Source: Flavobacterium sp. CECT 9288
GTDB taxonomy: Bacteria > Bacteroidota > Bacteroidia > Flavobacteriales > Flavobacteriaceae
DNA length: 64,000 nucleotides
Direction of reading: 5' to 3'
Assembly (NCBI RefSeq): GCF_918731615.1
Contig: NZ_OU957226.1
Location: 1,240,001-1,304,000, forward strand
Shown: in pieces, positions 1 through 7,147 of the stretch
Layout: every line of letters begins with the position of its first letter
Position numbering within the stretch: position 1 is the stretch's first letter
The notes under the pieces: generated by a model
What the model was told of the DNA's origin: nothing
What the model saw: the letters and a program-made list of their open reading frames with translations, nothing else
Databases searched by the model: none
Made by a program: the position numbers and the translations under genes

Positions 1-116
1 AAAGACATATTGTTTTTTTCTGCAAATACTTCAACTAATCTATTGAAAAGAATAACCTTTTCAATAAAGATTTTTTTAGTATTTACATCTTTTATTTCTG
101 AAACTCTATTAAACAT
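1..116 (-). CDS. Partial CDS at window edge, probable restriction endonuclease
   Basis: An open frame starts with ATG at 116 and runs leftwards off the window without a stop, giving 38 codons beginning MFNRVSEIKDVNTKK. Its first 8 bp overlap the last bases of the cytosine methyltransferase gene, the translational coupling expected of a co-transcribed downstream gene. No domain can be recognised from 38 residues. In controller-methyltransferase operons the gene after the methylase is commonly the cognate endonuclease, so that is the inferred role. It could equally be another accessory protein. Confidence 0.55.
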   Translation of the reverse strand, partial: MFNRVSEIKDVNTKKIFIEKVILFNRLVEVFAEKNNMS

Positions 117-1320
117 TTTCTAACTTCTCAAGTGTTTTTTTTATACTTTTTGCAATAGCCTCAGCCATTAATGGAGGTACAGCATTTCCTATTTGCTTAT
201 ACTGTTGTGTTCGTGATCCTTCAAAAACAAAATTATCTGGGAAAGATTGTAATCTAGCAGCTTCTCTAGGTGTTATAGTCCTTTCTTGTTTATGATCAGG
301 ATGTATAAACTGATTTCCATCTTTATATAAATGGGCAATAATAGTTTTAGACGGAAGGTCCCACCATTGAACTACATAACTATTATTGAAAACTCTTTGT
401 TTTATATGATTCAGATCTGGCTTTTTTTCCAATAGGTCTGTAAAAGTCCATTTATTTTTGCTCATTGTTTTATACCGAAGCCTATCTTGTTCATTATGTG
501 TTCTTGCAATATGATCTCTAAGTAATGTATCATTTTCATTTCTGATTTTTAATAGAAAATCATTTTGTACTTTTACATTATGCTTAGTTATAATTTTACC
601 TTCACCTGGTTTAATAGCTGGCAAATCAGAAATTGCATCTTTAACAGTTACATATTTCTTTAAATTGTTTTTTGAATTTAATTCGTTCTCCGGACTATAG
701 TGAGTCTTAATTATACCATCATAAATTTCAGACGGTTTTATCGACAAATCCTTTCTAGTCCCAATTAAAATAACTCTTTTTCTAATTTGTGGAACACCAT
801 AATCACAAGAATTAAGAACCATATTTTCAGGTTCTTTTATTAAATTATATTTTTGTCCAAGTTCTTTTAGAATTTTCTTTAGAATTGGTTTCCCTTTTAT
901 TTTTGCACTTAACAGCCCTGTAACATTTTCAAAAACAAAAACTTTAGGTTCAAAATGATTTAATATCTTGACATAGCTTTCAAATAAAAAATTACGTGGA
1001 TCATCAGCCATTCCTTTATCATCTTTAGCTCTACCGAGAGTTGAAAAACTTTGACAAGGTGGTCCACCAATAATTATGTCTACTTTTTTATCTTTTATTT
1101 CGTTTTTAATTTGCTCAATAATATTATCATTTGTTATGTCTGTTTCCAGGACAGATGCTTCTTCATCAGAATAACCATAATGTAGCATTCTTGTTTTTAA
1201 AGTTCTACAAGCATATGAGTCATATTCTACGTGGGTTAAACTTTTAAAATCTTGTTTATAGAACCCTTCGCTAAGACCACCACAACCTGCAAATAGATCT
1301 ATAAAAGTAAAATTACTCAT
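109..1320 (-). CDS. DNA (cytosine-5) methyltransferase
   Basis: Transfers a methyl group from SAM to cytosine C5 within a specific DNA site. All main motifs are present in order: motif I FAGCGG (10-15), motif IV GGPPCQS with catalytic Cys89, motif VI ENV (131-133), motif VIII QIRKR (178-182), motif IX RTITPREAARLQ (347-358) and motif X QIGNAVPP (376-383). At 403 residues it is a normal size for a type II enzyme. The target recognition region (about 190-345) does not reveal the target sequence. The start overlaps the stop of the XRE gene by 4 bp (ATGA) and the end overlaps a partial ORF, so it is the middle gene of a restriction-modification-type operon within the mobile element. Confidence 0.95.
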   Translation of the reverse strand: MSNFTFIDLFAGCGGLSEGFYKQDFKSLTHVEYDSYACRTLKTRMLHYGYSDEEASVLETDITNDNIIEQIKNEIKDKKVDIIIGGPPCQSFSTLGRAKDDKGMADDPRNFLFESYVKILNHFEPKVFVFENVTGLLSAKIKGKPILKKILKELGQKYNLIKEPENMVLNSCDYGVPQIRKRVILIGTRKDLSIKPSEIYDGIIKTHYSPENELNSKNNLKKYVTVKDAISDLPAIKPGEGKIITKHNVKVQNDFLLKIRNENDTLLRDHIARTHNEQDRLRYKTMSKNKWTFTDLLEKKPDLNHIKQRVFNNSYVVQWWDLPSKTIIAHLYKDGNQFIHPDHKQERTITPREAARLQSFPDNFVFEGSRTQQYKQIGNAVPPLMAEAIAKSIKKTLEKLENV

Positions 1321-1592
1321 ATATTTTTTGAATTATTTTTAAAATCATTAATTGAAACTTCAAATCCCAAAAACCAAGAAAACTTAGATAGGTAATCTAT
1401 ACTACAATTGAATTTTCCGCTTTCAATTTTAGAAATAGTTGTTCTACTTACTTTCATAATTTCGGCTAATTGTTCTTGGTTATAGCCTTTTTTTTCGCGG
1501 ATTTCACGAATGGATTCCCCCATCTTTATGCGACAGTCGTGGAGGTAACCTTCCATTGAATTCTCTTTTATTTGAGCGTCACTGTCTGTCAT
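1317..1592 (-). CDS. XRE-family HTH regulator, probable R-M controller protein
   Basis: A 91-residue protein with a single Cro/C1-type helix-turn-helix at about residues 28-78 (IREIREKKGYNQEQLAEIM, then VSRTTISKIESGKF). Small XRE proteins directly upstream of a methyltransferase usually act as controller (C) proteins that time methylase and endonuclease expression. The 4-bp overlap with the methyltransferase start supports that role here. The 20-residue extension before the HTH is slightly longer than in classical C proteins. No clear C-box could be located by eye. Confidence 0.85.
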   Translation of the reverse strand: MTDSDAQIKENSMEGYLHDCRIKMGESIREIREKKGYNQEQLAEIMKVSRTTISKIESGKFNCSIDYLSKFSWFLGFEVSINDFKNNSKNI

Positions 1593-1595
1593 TTT

Positions 1596-1838
1596 TTAAG
1601 CTTCTGTTATTTGTCTGGTAATAATTTCAATTGCTTCCTCTTTGCTTACCGTATTGCCAAATTCTTGTAATGATTCATCGTCTCTGTAAACTCCATTACG
1701 ATCATTCCAAGAAAGCCATTCTATTAAATCTAACCTAGACCAAGAATTTAATTCCGTTTCCAAAGCTTCTCCTCTCAATTCCATTAATTTATAGTATGGA
1801 TGTTTTAGTTTTTCTTCTTCGCTTATGTATATGCTCAT
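1596..1838 (-). CDS. Small acidic protein of unknown function, first gene of the R-M cluster
   Basis: An 80-residue acidic protein (begins MSIYISEEEKLKHPYYKL, ends EEAIEIITRQITEA) that I do not recognise. It has no signal peptide or membrane segment and looks helical. Its stop is 3 bp before the start of the XRE controller, so the two are almost certainly co-transcribed. It may be a general cargo gene of flavobacterial islands rather than a part of the restriction system. Confidence 0.75.
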   Translation of the reverse strand: MSIYISEEEKLKHPYYKLMELRGEALETELNSWSRLDLIEWLSWNDRNGVYRDDESLQEFGNTVSKEEAIEIITRQITEA

Positions 1839-1874
1839 GATACTATCTTTTTAATTTTGCTCTCTTATTATTCT

Positions 1875-2279
1875 TTACTCTGGATTGACAAACAAGGTTC
1901 CTAAATGCTCAACCCCTTCATTATCAACCACCGTAAGCCAAACATTAGTTTCAACCCCATGAACTCCGTTAGAAAGATTTACTTCAATTTTTTGTTCACT
2001 TACTTTTATAACTCTTCCTTCCACTTGAGAATAGTCGGATTTGTTAATGGTTACTTTATGACCAATTAAATCATTCGTATCGACTTCTACTACTTCTAAA
2101 TCACCTAAACGAACTGTATTGATTGGCGGAAAAGATAATCCTGTATTCAAAGCTTGAATATCTGCTCTAGGCCTTTCATCATCTGCAATTACCTCCAAAA
2201 CAACATATAACTGATTTGGGTTTTCTTCTGGTAGCGGCGTATGAAATTTTACGATTTGTCCTTTTTTAATTGGTTTCAT
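1875..2279 (-). CDS. Hypothetical beta-rich protein of the mobile element
   Basis: The frame is open from 2375, but the ATG at 2279 (MKPIKKGQIVKFHTPLPEEN) is the likely start. The upstream residues form an implausible Cys/Tyr-rich stretch that overlaps a candidate promoter at 2320-2352. The 134-residue product is rich in beta-strand-like segments (QIVKFHTP, LYVVLEVIADD, KVTINKSDYSQVEGRVIKVS), suggesting a small barrel or SH3-like fold. The function is unknown. It sits 36 bp upstream of the R-M cluster and may be the first gene of that transcript. Confidence 0.75.
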   Translation of the reverse strand: MKPIKKGQIVKFHTPLPEENPNQLYVVLEVIADDERPRADIQALNTGLSFPPINTVRLGDLEVVEVDTNDLIGHKVTINKSDYSQVEGRVIKVSEQKIEVNLSNGVHGVETNVWLTVVDNEGVEHLGTLFVNPE

Positions 2280-2319
2280 AATTAATCCCTTTATGTAGAT
2301 TATTTCGTATTGTATTGAA

Positions 2320-2352
2320 CAAAAATAGTAAACCGAGCACAATAAAGTGCAA
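2320..2352 (-). promoter_or_regulatory. Candidate promoter for the accessory/R-M operon
   Basis: On the minus strand TATTTTTG (2320-2327) fits the Bacteroidota -7 consensus TAnnTTTG. A TTG lies 22 bp upstream (2350-2352). Between them is the small palindrome GCAC-AATAAA-GTGC (2337-2350), which could be an operator. The call rests only on consensus match and position about 40 bp before the ATG at 2279. Confidence 0.4.
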
Positions 2353-2379
2353 TATACTGAACATTTTATTAACAATTTT

Positions 2380-2577
2380 ATACAATTTCAATTAAAAAGT
2401 AATTAGGGTAAGATTGGTACCTAATTTTAAAGTAAAATTTCTTTTTTGGTTTTTATAAAAACAAGGCTAGATAGCTCTGGTAGTGCAAACTATAATAGAT
2501 TTATTGGACTATATAAATGTAGATTTATATATTTCTATTTCAAAATTGATAAAGTTTCAAGGACTAATTAGATGTAT
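2380..2577. other. AT-rich intergenic segment
   Basis: This gap between the accessory operon and the gene ending at 2578 is very AT-rich, with runs such as TATATAAATG and TTTATATATTTC. I see no ORF, tRNA or stable hairpin in it. It probably holds the upstream part of the operon promoter and the 3' end of the preceding transcript. Confidence 0.5.
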
Positions 2578-3165
2578 TTAATCGCAATATCTCTCTAACA
2601 TTTCCTCTATTTCAAGAATTGAAGATTCATTAACCAATGAAAAATCAAACTCACAAGCAAATCCGATAAGTAATTTTTGTAATTCTTTACGCAGTTCTTC
2701 CCTTAGTTCTGAGGATTCTGGATTGTACAGTTTGTATGCTAATTCCCTACCAAATTTATAATTAAGGCGCTCAATGTAATCATCTGAATCTTCTAAATCA
2801 ACTTTAAAGTTATCGTAATATTCCATGTATTTTTCGTTCAATAACCAGAAATAGAGTGAAGTCAGTTCCTCTTTAGTACAAGCATTTAAAAAATTGATAA
2901 TTAAAAGCATCAGATCATGCTGCTGCTCGTAATCGGGTAAGTCTCCTAAATAAAAATTTACAGCTAAAATTAAGTCTGAAACATTTTTTTTCTCGTCGTA
3001 AATAGTAAAACTAAATTGAATTAATAGTTTTCGGAGTACTGTATTTTTTGCATAATTAACTACTATGTTGTTTACTTCTTTTGTAATATATAGTTTGTCG
3101 TCAATTGTAATCATAGCATTTAAATTATAAGAGTTATTAAGATTAAATGTGAGAAAAAAATCCAA
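2578..3165 (-). CDS. Hypothetical acidic helical protein
   Basis: The predicted protein has 195 residues. An alternative start at 3114 (MITIDDKLYITKEVNNIV) would give 178 residues and is equally plausible. It is acidic and helix-rich with no signal peptide or membrane segment. The C-terminal half contains charged repeats (SSELREELRKELQKLL) and ends EEMLERYCD. I do not recognise a family. It lies among cargo genes of the element, about 90 bp downstream of the zinc-ribbon gene, and may share its transcript. Confidence 0.7.
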   Translation of the reverse strand: MDFFLTFNLNNSYNLNAMITIDDKLYITKEVNNIVVNYAKNTVLRKLLIQFSFTIYDEKKNVSDLILAVNFYLGDLPDYEQQHDLMLLIINFLNACTKEELTSLYFWLLNEKYMEYYDNFKVDLEDSDDYIERLNYKFGRELAYKLYNPESSELREELRKELQKLLIGFACEFDFSLVNESSILEIEEMLERYCD

Positions 3166-3256
3166 AAAATTTTAAGGAAATATAGTTTTGTAGAAATATA
3201 GTTTTCTATAATTCTATTTTGAATTATCAATTAGCATTCGGAGTTCCTGTACTTTA

Positions 3257-4240
3257 TTAATCTGCGCCTAAACTATTTAAATAATCGATCATAACTTGTC
3301 TGATAGATTTTGGTTGGCTGCTGATCCTTTTTGTTTGAGGAGCTTTTTCCAAATTTTCTAATGGTGTCATTGTTAAATAGAGATTTTCGTTTGCTCGATT
3401 CCATAAACCAAATATGTACTCCACTCCAGGTTCAATTACGATACGTTCTTTGAAGGTAACTGTTCCTGCGTGCAAAGGACTATCTGGATGGTATTGATTT
3501 TCATTTATAGTCAGTTTAAATTTTAATTCATTAGTATCAACATCAGTTTGAACATAACTGGGACTAATTTTTTTTGGTGGTTTGATTTCATCAATAAATT
3601 CAGTTAGCCTTTGTAAATATTGATAGGAAGCTATATAATTATCACTTCTATTTCTGACAAGATGTATTAGGTCTTGATCACTAATTTTTTCTAAAGCTTT
3701 GATCAATTTTATAAAATTCTCCCTACCAAGTTGTCCACCATATTTTTTTTTAAGTTGATCAAATGGCATTTCAAGGCAACTGCTCAATACTTCCCTTTCA
3801 AATTGGTTTAGGTTGTTCCAATTTTTCTTTTTTAGCGCTTGATCAAATTTTTGAAGAAATAATTGGTGAGCTTCTTTTTTTGCTTTCTTATCTTTCTCAT
3901 CCTGAATTTCTTTGCAATTTGAACATTTAAACGTCCTATAGTAACTTCTTTGTGATTTTTTTATTTCATTATATCTAGAATTGCTATAGATTTTTTGAAT
4001 TTCATAAGACGTACAATATTCACAAAACAGATAGCAGGATAACTCACTATGAGTCTTTATAATTTTACTTAACTCATATGATGATCGCAAACTGAAAGCA
4101 GTTAATACTTGTTTTGGAGAGTTTACAATTTCATTTTCCTTGAACTCCCAATAAAATTTTATAATTTCTTTTTCTCTTTCTGAGCATTTATCAGAAATGA
4201 ACACCTGTAGATTGGCGATTTTCGTGTTTTGATCTTCCAT
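3257..4240 (-). CDS. Unknown protein with a CxxC...CxxC zinc-ribbon-like segment
   Basis: A 327-residue protein with two CxxC pairs about 35 residues apart (CEYC and CSNC, within roughly 73-112), which would fit a zinc ribbon. Residues 105-150 are strongly charged and probably coiled coil (KEIQDEKDKKAKKEAHQLF). The C-terminal third looks beta-rich (FKERIVIEPGVEYIFGLWNR). No enzymatic motif was identified. The zinc ribbon suggests nucleic-acid binding, but that is inference. It follows a structured palindromic element and is a cargo gene of the mobile element. Confidence 0.75.
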   Translation of the reverse strand: MEDQNTKIANLQVFISDKCSEREKEIIKFYWEFKENEIVNSPKQVLTAFSLRSSYELSKIIKTHSELSCYLFCEYCTSYEIQKIYSNSRYNEIKKSQRSYYRTFKCSNCKEIQDEKDKKAKKEAHQLFLQKFDQALKKKNWNNLNQFEREVLSSCLEMPFDQLKKKYGGQLGRENFIKLIKALEKISDQDLIHLVRNRSDNYIASYQYLQRLTEFIDEIKPPKKISPSYVQTDVDTNELKFKLTINENQYHPDSPLHAGTVTFKERIVIEPGVEYIFGLWNRANENLYLTMTPLENLEKAPQTKRISSQPKSIRQVMIDYLNSLGAD

Positions 4241-4275
4241 TTCGTGTTATTAAAAAAGCGTGGAACTGTTACTTA

Positions 4276-4394
4276 TTAGCACTATAGGTATCGCCAAACA
4301 CCCGCACACCAAATAAGAACAGCCCACGCTAGGCATGGGCGTCTTAGTTTTGATATTAGCGTGCTATTATAATTTGGCGATTTTATAGTACTAA
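4276..4394. repeat. Nested palindromic element, possible structured RNA or dispersed repeat
   Basis: Three nested inverted repeats share one centre. The outer arms are 4276-4286 and 4384-4394 (TTAGCACTATA / TATAGTACTAA, one mismatch). The middle arms are ATCGCCAAA (4290-4298) and TTTGGCGAT (4373-4381). The inner hairpin is GCCCACGC (4322-4329) with GCATGGGC (4333-4340), fully paired on the minus strand if one G-T wobble is allowed. Alternative pairing is possible between AGCGTGG (4257-4263) and CCACGCT (4324-4330). It is more GC-rich than its surroundings and fills most of the gap between 4240 and 4525. It could be a dispersed repeat, a partition site for the adjacent ParA module, or an RNA leader for the gene at 3257-4240. 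Confidence 0.6.
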
Positions 4395-4524
4395 TTCAAA
4401 AGCTAAACACTTTGAGTTATTTTATTTTAAGTAATTATCTATATAGAATAGGCATTGTTTTTTGTTAAAAGTTTCAAATTAAATCCTTGGATTTAATAAT
4501 GTAAAATAAGCTATTTTTTTCTAC

Positions 4525-4749
4525 TTAATCAAGTGAATTCCTTAATGCATTATTCACGATTTCTTTCATACTGATTTCATTTTGAAAAGCTTTTAATTTT
4601 AATTTTTTGTAGAGCTCTTTCTCTATGTAAAATGAAAATTGTACTTCCTCAATTTCCTTATTGGAAACAGGTACAATTTTTTGAATTTTGTTTTGTTGAT
4701 TGTTAGACTTGACCTTATTTATCAAGTCATTCATGCTTTCTGATTCCAT
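4525..4749 (-). CDS. Small ribbon-helix-helix-like protein, probable ParA partner
   Basis: A 74-residue protein whose C-terminal half fits a ribbon-helix-helix fold: strand VQFSFYIEKELYKKL, then helices LKAFQNEISMKEIVNNALRNSL. The N-terminal half is polar and probably unstructured. It follows parA by 42 bp on the same strand. Short RHH proteins after ParA commonly act as centromere-binding or regulatory partners, so that role is inferred. The AT-rich gap before it repeats AGATTTATA and could hold an operator. Confidence 0.75.
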   Translation of the reverse strand: MESESMNDLINKVKSNNQQNKIQKIVPVSNKEIEEVQFSFYIEKELYKKLKLKAFQNEISMKEIVNNALRNSLD

Positions 4750-4791
4750 AACTGTAGATTTATATGTTTATAGATTTATAGCTAACTATAT

Positions 4792-5382
4792 TTATAGTAA
4801 CAACATTAACACTTCTTTGGTTAGCTGGTCTAACTGACGTTGAGCGTTTCTATCGTTTACAACCCCTTGTAAAACAACAGATCTCGTGAAAGCAACTAAG
4901 TCGCTAATGTGCGTTTTCGCAATGGGGACTTTATATTCCTCCAAACCTATTAATATATCTAGTGTTAAAGTCGTATTGGGTTTAATCATGTTGAATACAA
5001 CAATAGTAGAATCAGTTTTATGTTCGTGTTCAATAAGTTTCAAAGTGCTTTTAATAGCTAACAAATCCAGAATTCCGGCTTTAGTTGGAACAAGTATCAA
5101 ATCTGCTATATTGATCAATTTTGGTAAATCATTGGATAGGTAAGGAGGAGTGTCGATAAAAACAAAATCATACTCTAGGTTTAAAATAGTATTTATATCC
5201 TCGACAAATGGAATGATATCGAAACTAGTAATGATCTCTTTCAATTGGCTCAAACTTCCTTGTGAGTCGAAATCGAGTACCGCAACTTTTGAGCTTTTAG
5301 CTATATTCTGAGCGAGATTAAAGGTAAGTGTGCTTTTGCCAACTCCGCCTTTTTGATGGGTTATTAAAATTATTTTTGGCAT
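4792..5382 (-). CDS. parA: ParA/Soj-like partition ATPase
   Basis: A short (196 aa) ParA-family ATPase without an N-terminal HTH. It has the deviant Walker A KGGVGKST (11-18), the A' segment LDFDSQGSLS (about 37-46) and a Walker B-like FVFIDTPPYL (about 74-83). Such proteins move DNA cargo over the nucleoid and stabilise plasmids or excised elements. It starts 17 bp after the relaxase gene ends, so it belongs to the mobilisation operon and probably helps retain the element in its excised circular form. The symbol reflects family membership only. Confidence 0.9.
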   Translation of the reverse strand: MPKIILITHQKGGVGKSTLTFNLAQNIAKSSKVAVLDFDSQGSLSQLKEIITSFDIIPFVEDINTILNLEYDFVFIDTPPYLSNDLPKLINIADLILVPTKAGILDLLAIKSTLKLIEHEHKTDSTIVVFNMIKPNTTLTLDILIGLEEYKVPIAKTHISDLVAFTRSVVLQGVVNDRNAQRQLDQLTKEVLMLLL

Positions 5383-5399
5383 GGGTTTTAAATATTTGA

Positions 5400-6470
5400 T
5401 TATGTTTTTCTGTTTGTGCTGATACTCTTTCTCTTCTTCTTTTTATCAGCGTCAGCAATTGCGTAATTTTCAAACTCAGAAGCGCTTTCTTGAGTCACTA
5501 TTTCATCATTTGGGAAATCATTTAATGTTTGAGTTGTTTTCCCCTTTAAGGCCGCAGAATCTTGGACCACTTTTATGGTATTCCATTGTTGATGCTTATC
5601 AACCGCTGCTGCGAAGTTTGTTTGATTTGAATTAAGTACTTTATTTAAATCATATTTCTCTTGAGGGCTCCCATTTTTTAGGATATTTTGGTTTTTAAAT
5701 TTTTCAAGCTCTTGGCGCTGGTATTTAAAATGTTCATCAAATGTTTTTTCATTCATATCAATCCACTTTACTCGATCAAATCCCACTTGATATTCATTGT
5801 CGCCAATAGTTCTATTAGTTAGTTTTTCATTGCAAGTAGGGCTTAATTTCAATTTTTGTGTCTTATCTTTCCTTGATACAATAACGTGTATATGGGATTG
5901 AAGACCTTTTTTAAATGTGCCAGACTTTACACTCTTATCAGCTACTTCCTTATCAGTCCCTTTAAATTTTCTAAAATGCTCAATCTTCCCAAAATAAACC
6001 AAATCAGCCCCGCTTTGAACTCCTTTATCTTGTCGGTTAAAGTTTAAGGCGTAATTGTCCATTACTTTTCTACCATAATCTCTAATGAGTCTGTTATACT
6101 CATCTAATTCCATCAAAGATAGATCCCAAACACTTTTTACATTATTTTTTCCAGATGCTAAAAAAGCAATGTGTTGGAGTTCATTCGTACTAAAAGAAAT
6201 GGTAGGTGCAAAATATTTAGCGTCATTGGCTCCCAGTTTTTTTTTATTTGAATCAATATGACTAATTACTTCAATTGTGCTAATGTTTGTCTTTAATGCA
6301 TCAAAGAATCCTTGTTTTCGGCTCTCCAACTGTAAAGCTTCATCGCTAGAAGTAGACTTTCTTATACTCATATCTAAGTATTGATTTTCTTTTTCTAAAT
6401 ACAAAGCCAGATTTGAACAACTACCTTTATTGTCTGCTCCAAGTGAACTGTGCGGTTTAGAAATCGGCAT
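5400..6470 (-). CDS. Relaxase/mobilisation protein (Bacteroidota MobB-like, DUF5712-type)
   Basis: Predicted DNA-nicking protein of 356 residues that would process oriT during conjugative mobilisation. The motif QSHIHVIVSRKD (191-202) is the two-histidine metal-binding segment seen in this relaxase group. Tyr-rich segments in the N-terminal half (for example VMDNYALNF, 137-145) could supply the nucleophile. The C-terminal 70 residues are polar and end in a lysine-rich tail. The start overlaps the stop of the BfmA/BtgA-like gene by one base (TAATG). The family name comes from memory of similar Bacteroidota proteins. Confidence 0.82.
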   Translation of the reverse strand: MPISKPHSSLGADNKGSCSNLALYLEKENQYLDMSIRKSTSSDEALQLESRKQGFFDALKTNISTIEVISHIDSNKKKLGANDAKYFAPTISFSTNELQHIAFLASGKNNVKSVWDLSLMELDEYNRLIRDYGRKVMDNYALNFNRQDKGVQSGADLVYFGKIEHFRKFKGTDKEVADKSVKSGTFKKGLQSHIHVIVSRKDKTQKLKLSPTCNEKLTNRTIGDNEYQVGFDRVKWIDMNEKTFDEHFKYQRQELEKFKNQNILKNGSPQEKYDLNKVLNSNQTNFAAAVDKHQQWNTIKVVQDSAALKGKTTQTLNDFPNDEIVTQESASEFENYAIADADKKKKRKSISTNRKT

Positions 6471-6988
6471 TATGAAAACAGAGTTTTAATTTTGTCAATT
6501 GCTCCAGATTTATTTTTGTCATCTAATAATAGGCAAAGAATTACTAAAGCTTTTTGGGTTTTTTCTAATTCAGCATTGACAAGTTTGGTTCTTTCCCTAT
6601 CAGTATTGTTTATTTTATTCAAGAAGTCCAAATATTTTTTTTCAGTAGTACCAATGTTATCTGATTGCTTATTTATTTGTCTTTCAATTAGATCCTTCAA
6701 TTTATCAATTTCTATTTTTTGTGAATTTTGATAATTAAAAACATCTTGCCTTAACGGTTTCAAAATGTCCCGTTCCTGGACTTTCATAAACGAAACAATT
6801 CTTTTATCCAAAGCAGAAACCATTGCCGAAGGATCTTTGTTCACAGCATCTTTTGGATTAATGCCTGTTTTTTTAAAATAGTAGATCATTTCTTCAACTA
6901 AAGTGCCGTAATTTAGCCCTAAGCTTTCAGATAACTTTGCAAGCTCCTTATGTGGTTTTTCCTGAATCAAAATACTTTTTTTGTTCAT
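6470..6988 (-). CDS. BfmA/BtgA-family mobilisation accessory protein
   Basis: A 172-residue protein with an N-terminal segment (KPHKELAKLSESLGLNYGTL, 12-31) resembling the DNA-binding part of BfmA/BtgA mobilisation proteins of Bacteroides elements. A long helical, probably coiled-coil, region follows at 80-150. Such proteins bind oriT and help the relaxase. It is the first gene of the mob operon, and the hairpin-rich segment directly upstream (7012-7147) is the natural place for oriT. Confidence 0.82.
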   Translation of the reverse strand: MNKKSILIQEKPHKELAKLSESLGLNYGTLVEEMIYYFKKTGINPKDAVNKDPSAMVSALDKRIVSFMKVQERDILKPLRQDVFNYQNSQKIEIDKLKDLIERQINKQSDNIGTTEKKYLDFLNKINNTDRERTKLVNAELEKTQKALVILCLLLDDKNKSGAIDKIKTLFS

Positions 6989-7079
6989 AATTATATTTTT
7001 TATAATTGTAAATCAGTTACTTAAGTTCTTGTTTATATTTTCGTTATAAAAGAGTATAAATTTATTTTGTTCAAATTGC

Positions 7080-7147
7080 CTTGTTTACAGGGCTTGGCCT
7101 CGCAGAGCTAGTAAAATAGGGGCCTTTCTGCCCCTGTGCGACTAGCT
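7080..7147. other. Candidate oriT with a nested perfect hairpin
   Basis: Two perfect inverted repeats share a centre. The outer arms are AGCTAGT (7106-7112) and ACTAGCT (7141-7147). The inner arms are AGGGGC (7118-7123) and GCCCCT (7130-7135). They are separated by symmetrical 5-nt bulges (AAAAT and GTGCG), with a 6-nt loop. A GC-rich stretch GGGCTTGGCCTCGCAGAG adjoins it at 7090-7107. It lies between the mob operon and the primase-like gene, whose stop codon is inside the right arm. There is no T-run on either side, which argues against an ordinary terminator. Confidence 0.55.

Noticed and set aside
1..108. Second attachment core at the left edge
   Set aside because: I searched for TTCTGTATCGGGAAATAA or its complement and similar words; none is present in the first kilobases, so the far end of the element lies outside the window.
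4886..5143. Plus-strand ORF inside parA
   Set aside because: It is antisense to a clear ParA gene, has no recognisable domain and is a shadow frame.
5400..6470. Molybdopterin-guanine biosynthesis protein MobB
   Set aside because: The name MobB for this family refers to mobilisation; no P-loop or cofactor motif is present and the context is a mob operon.
7106..7147. Hairpin as intrinsic terminator of the primase-like gene
   Set aside because: The stem overlaps the stop codon and no T-run follows on the minus strand; an oriT role fits the position better.
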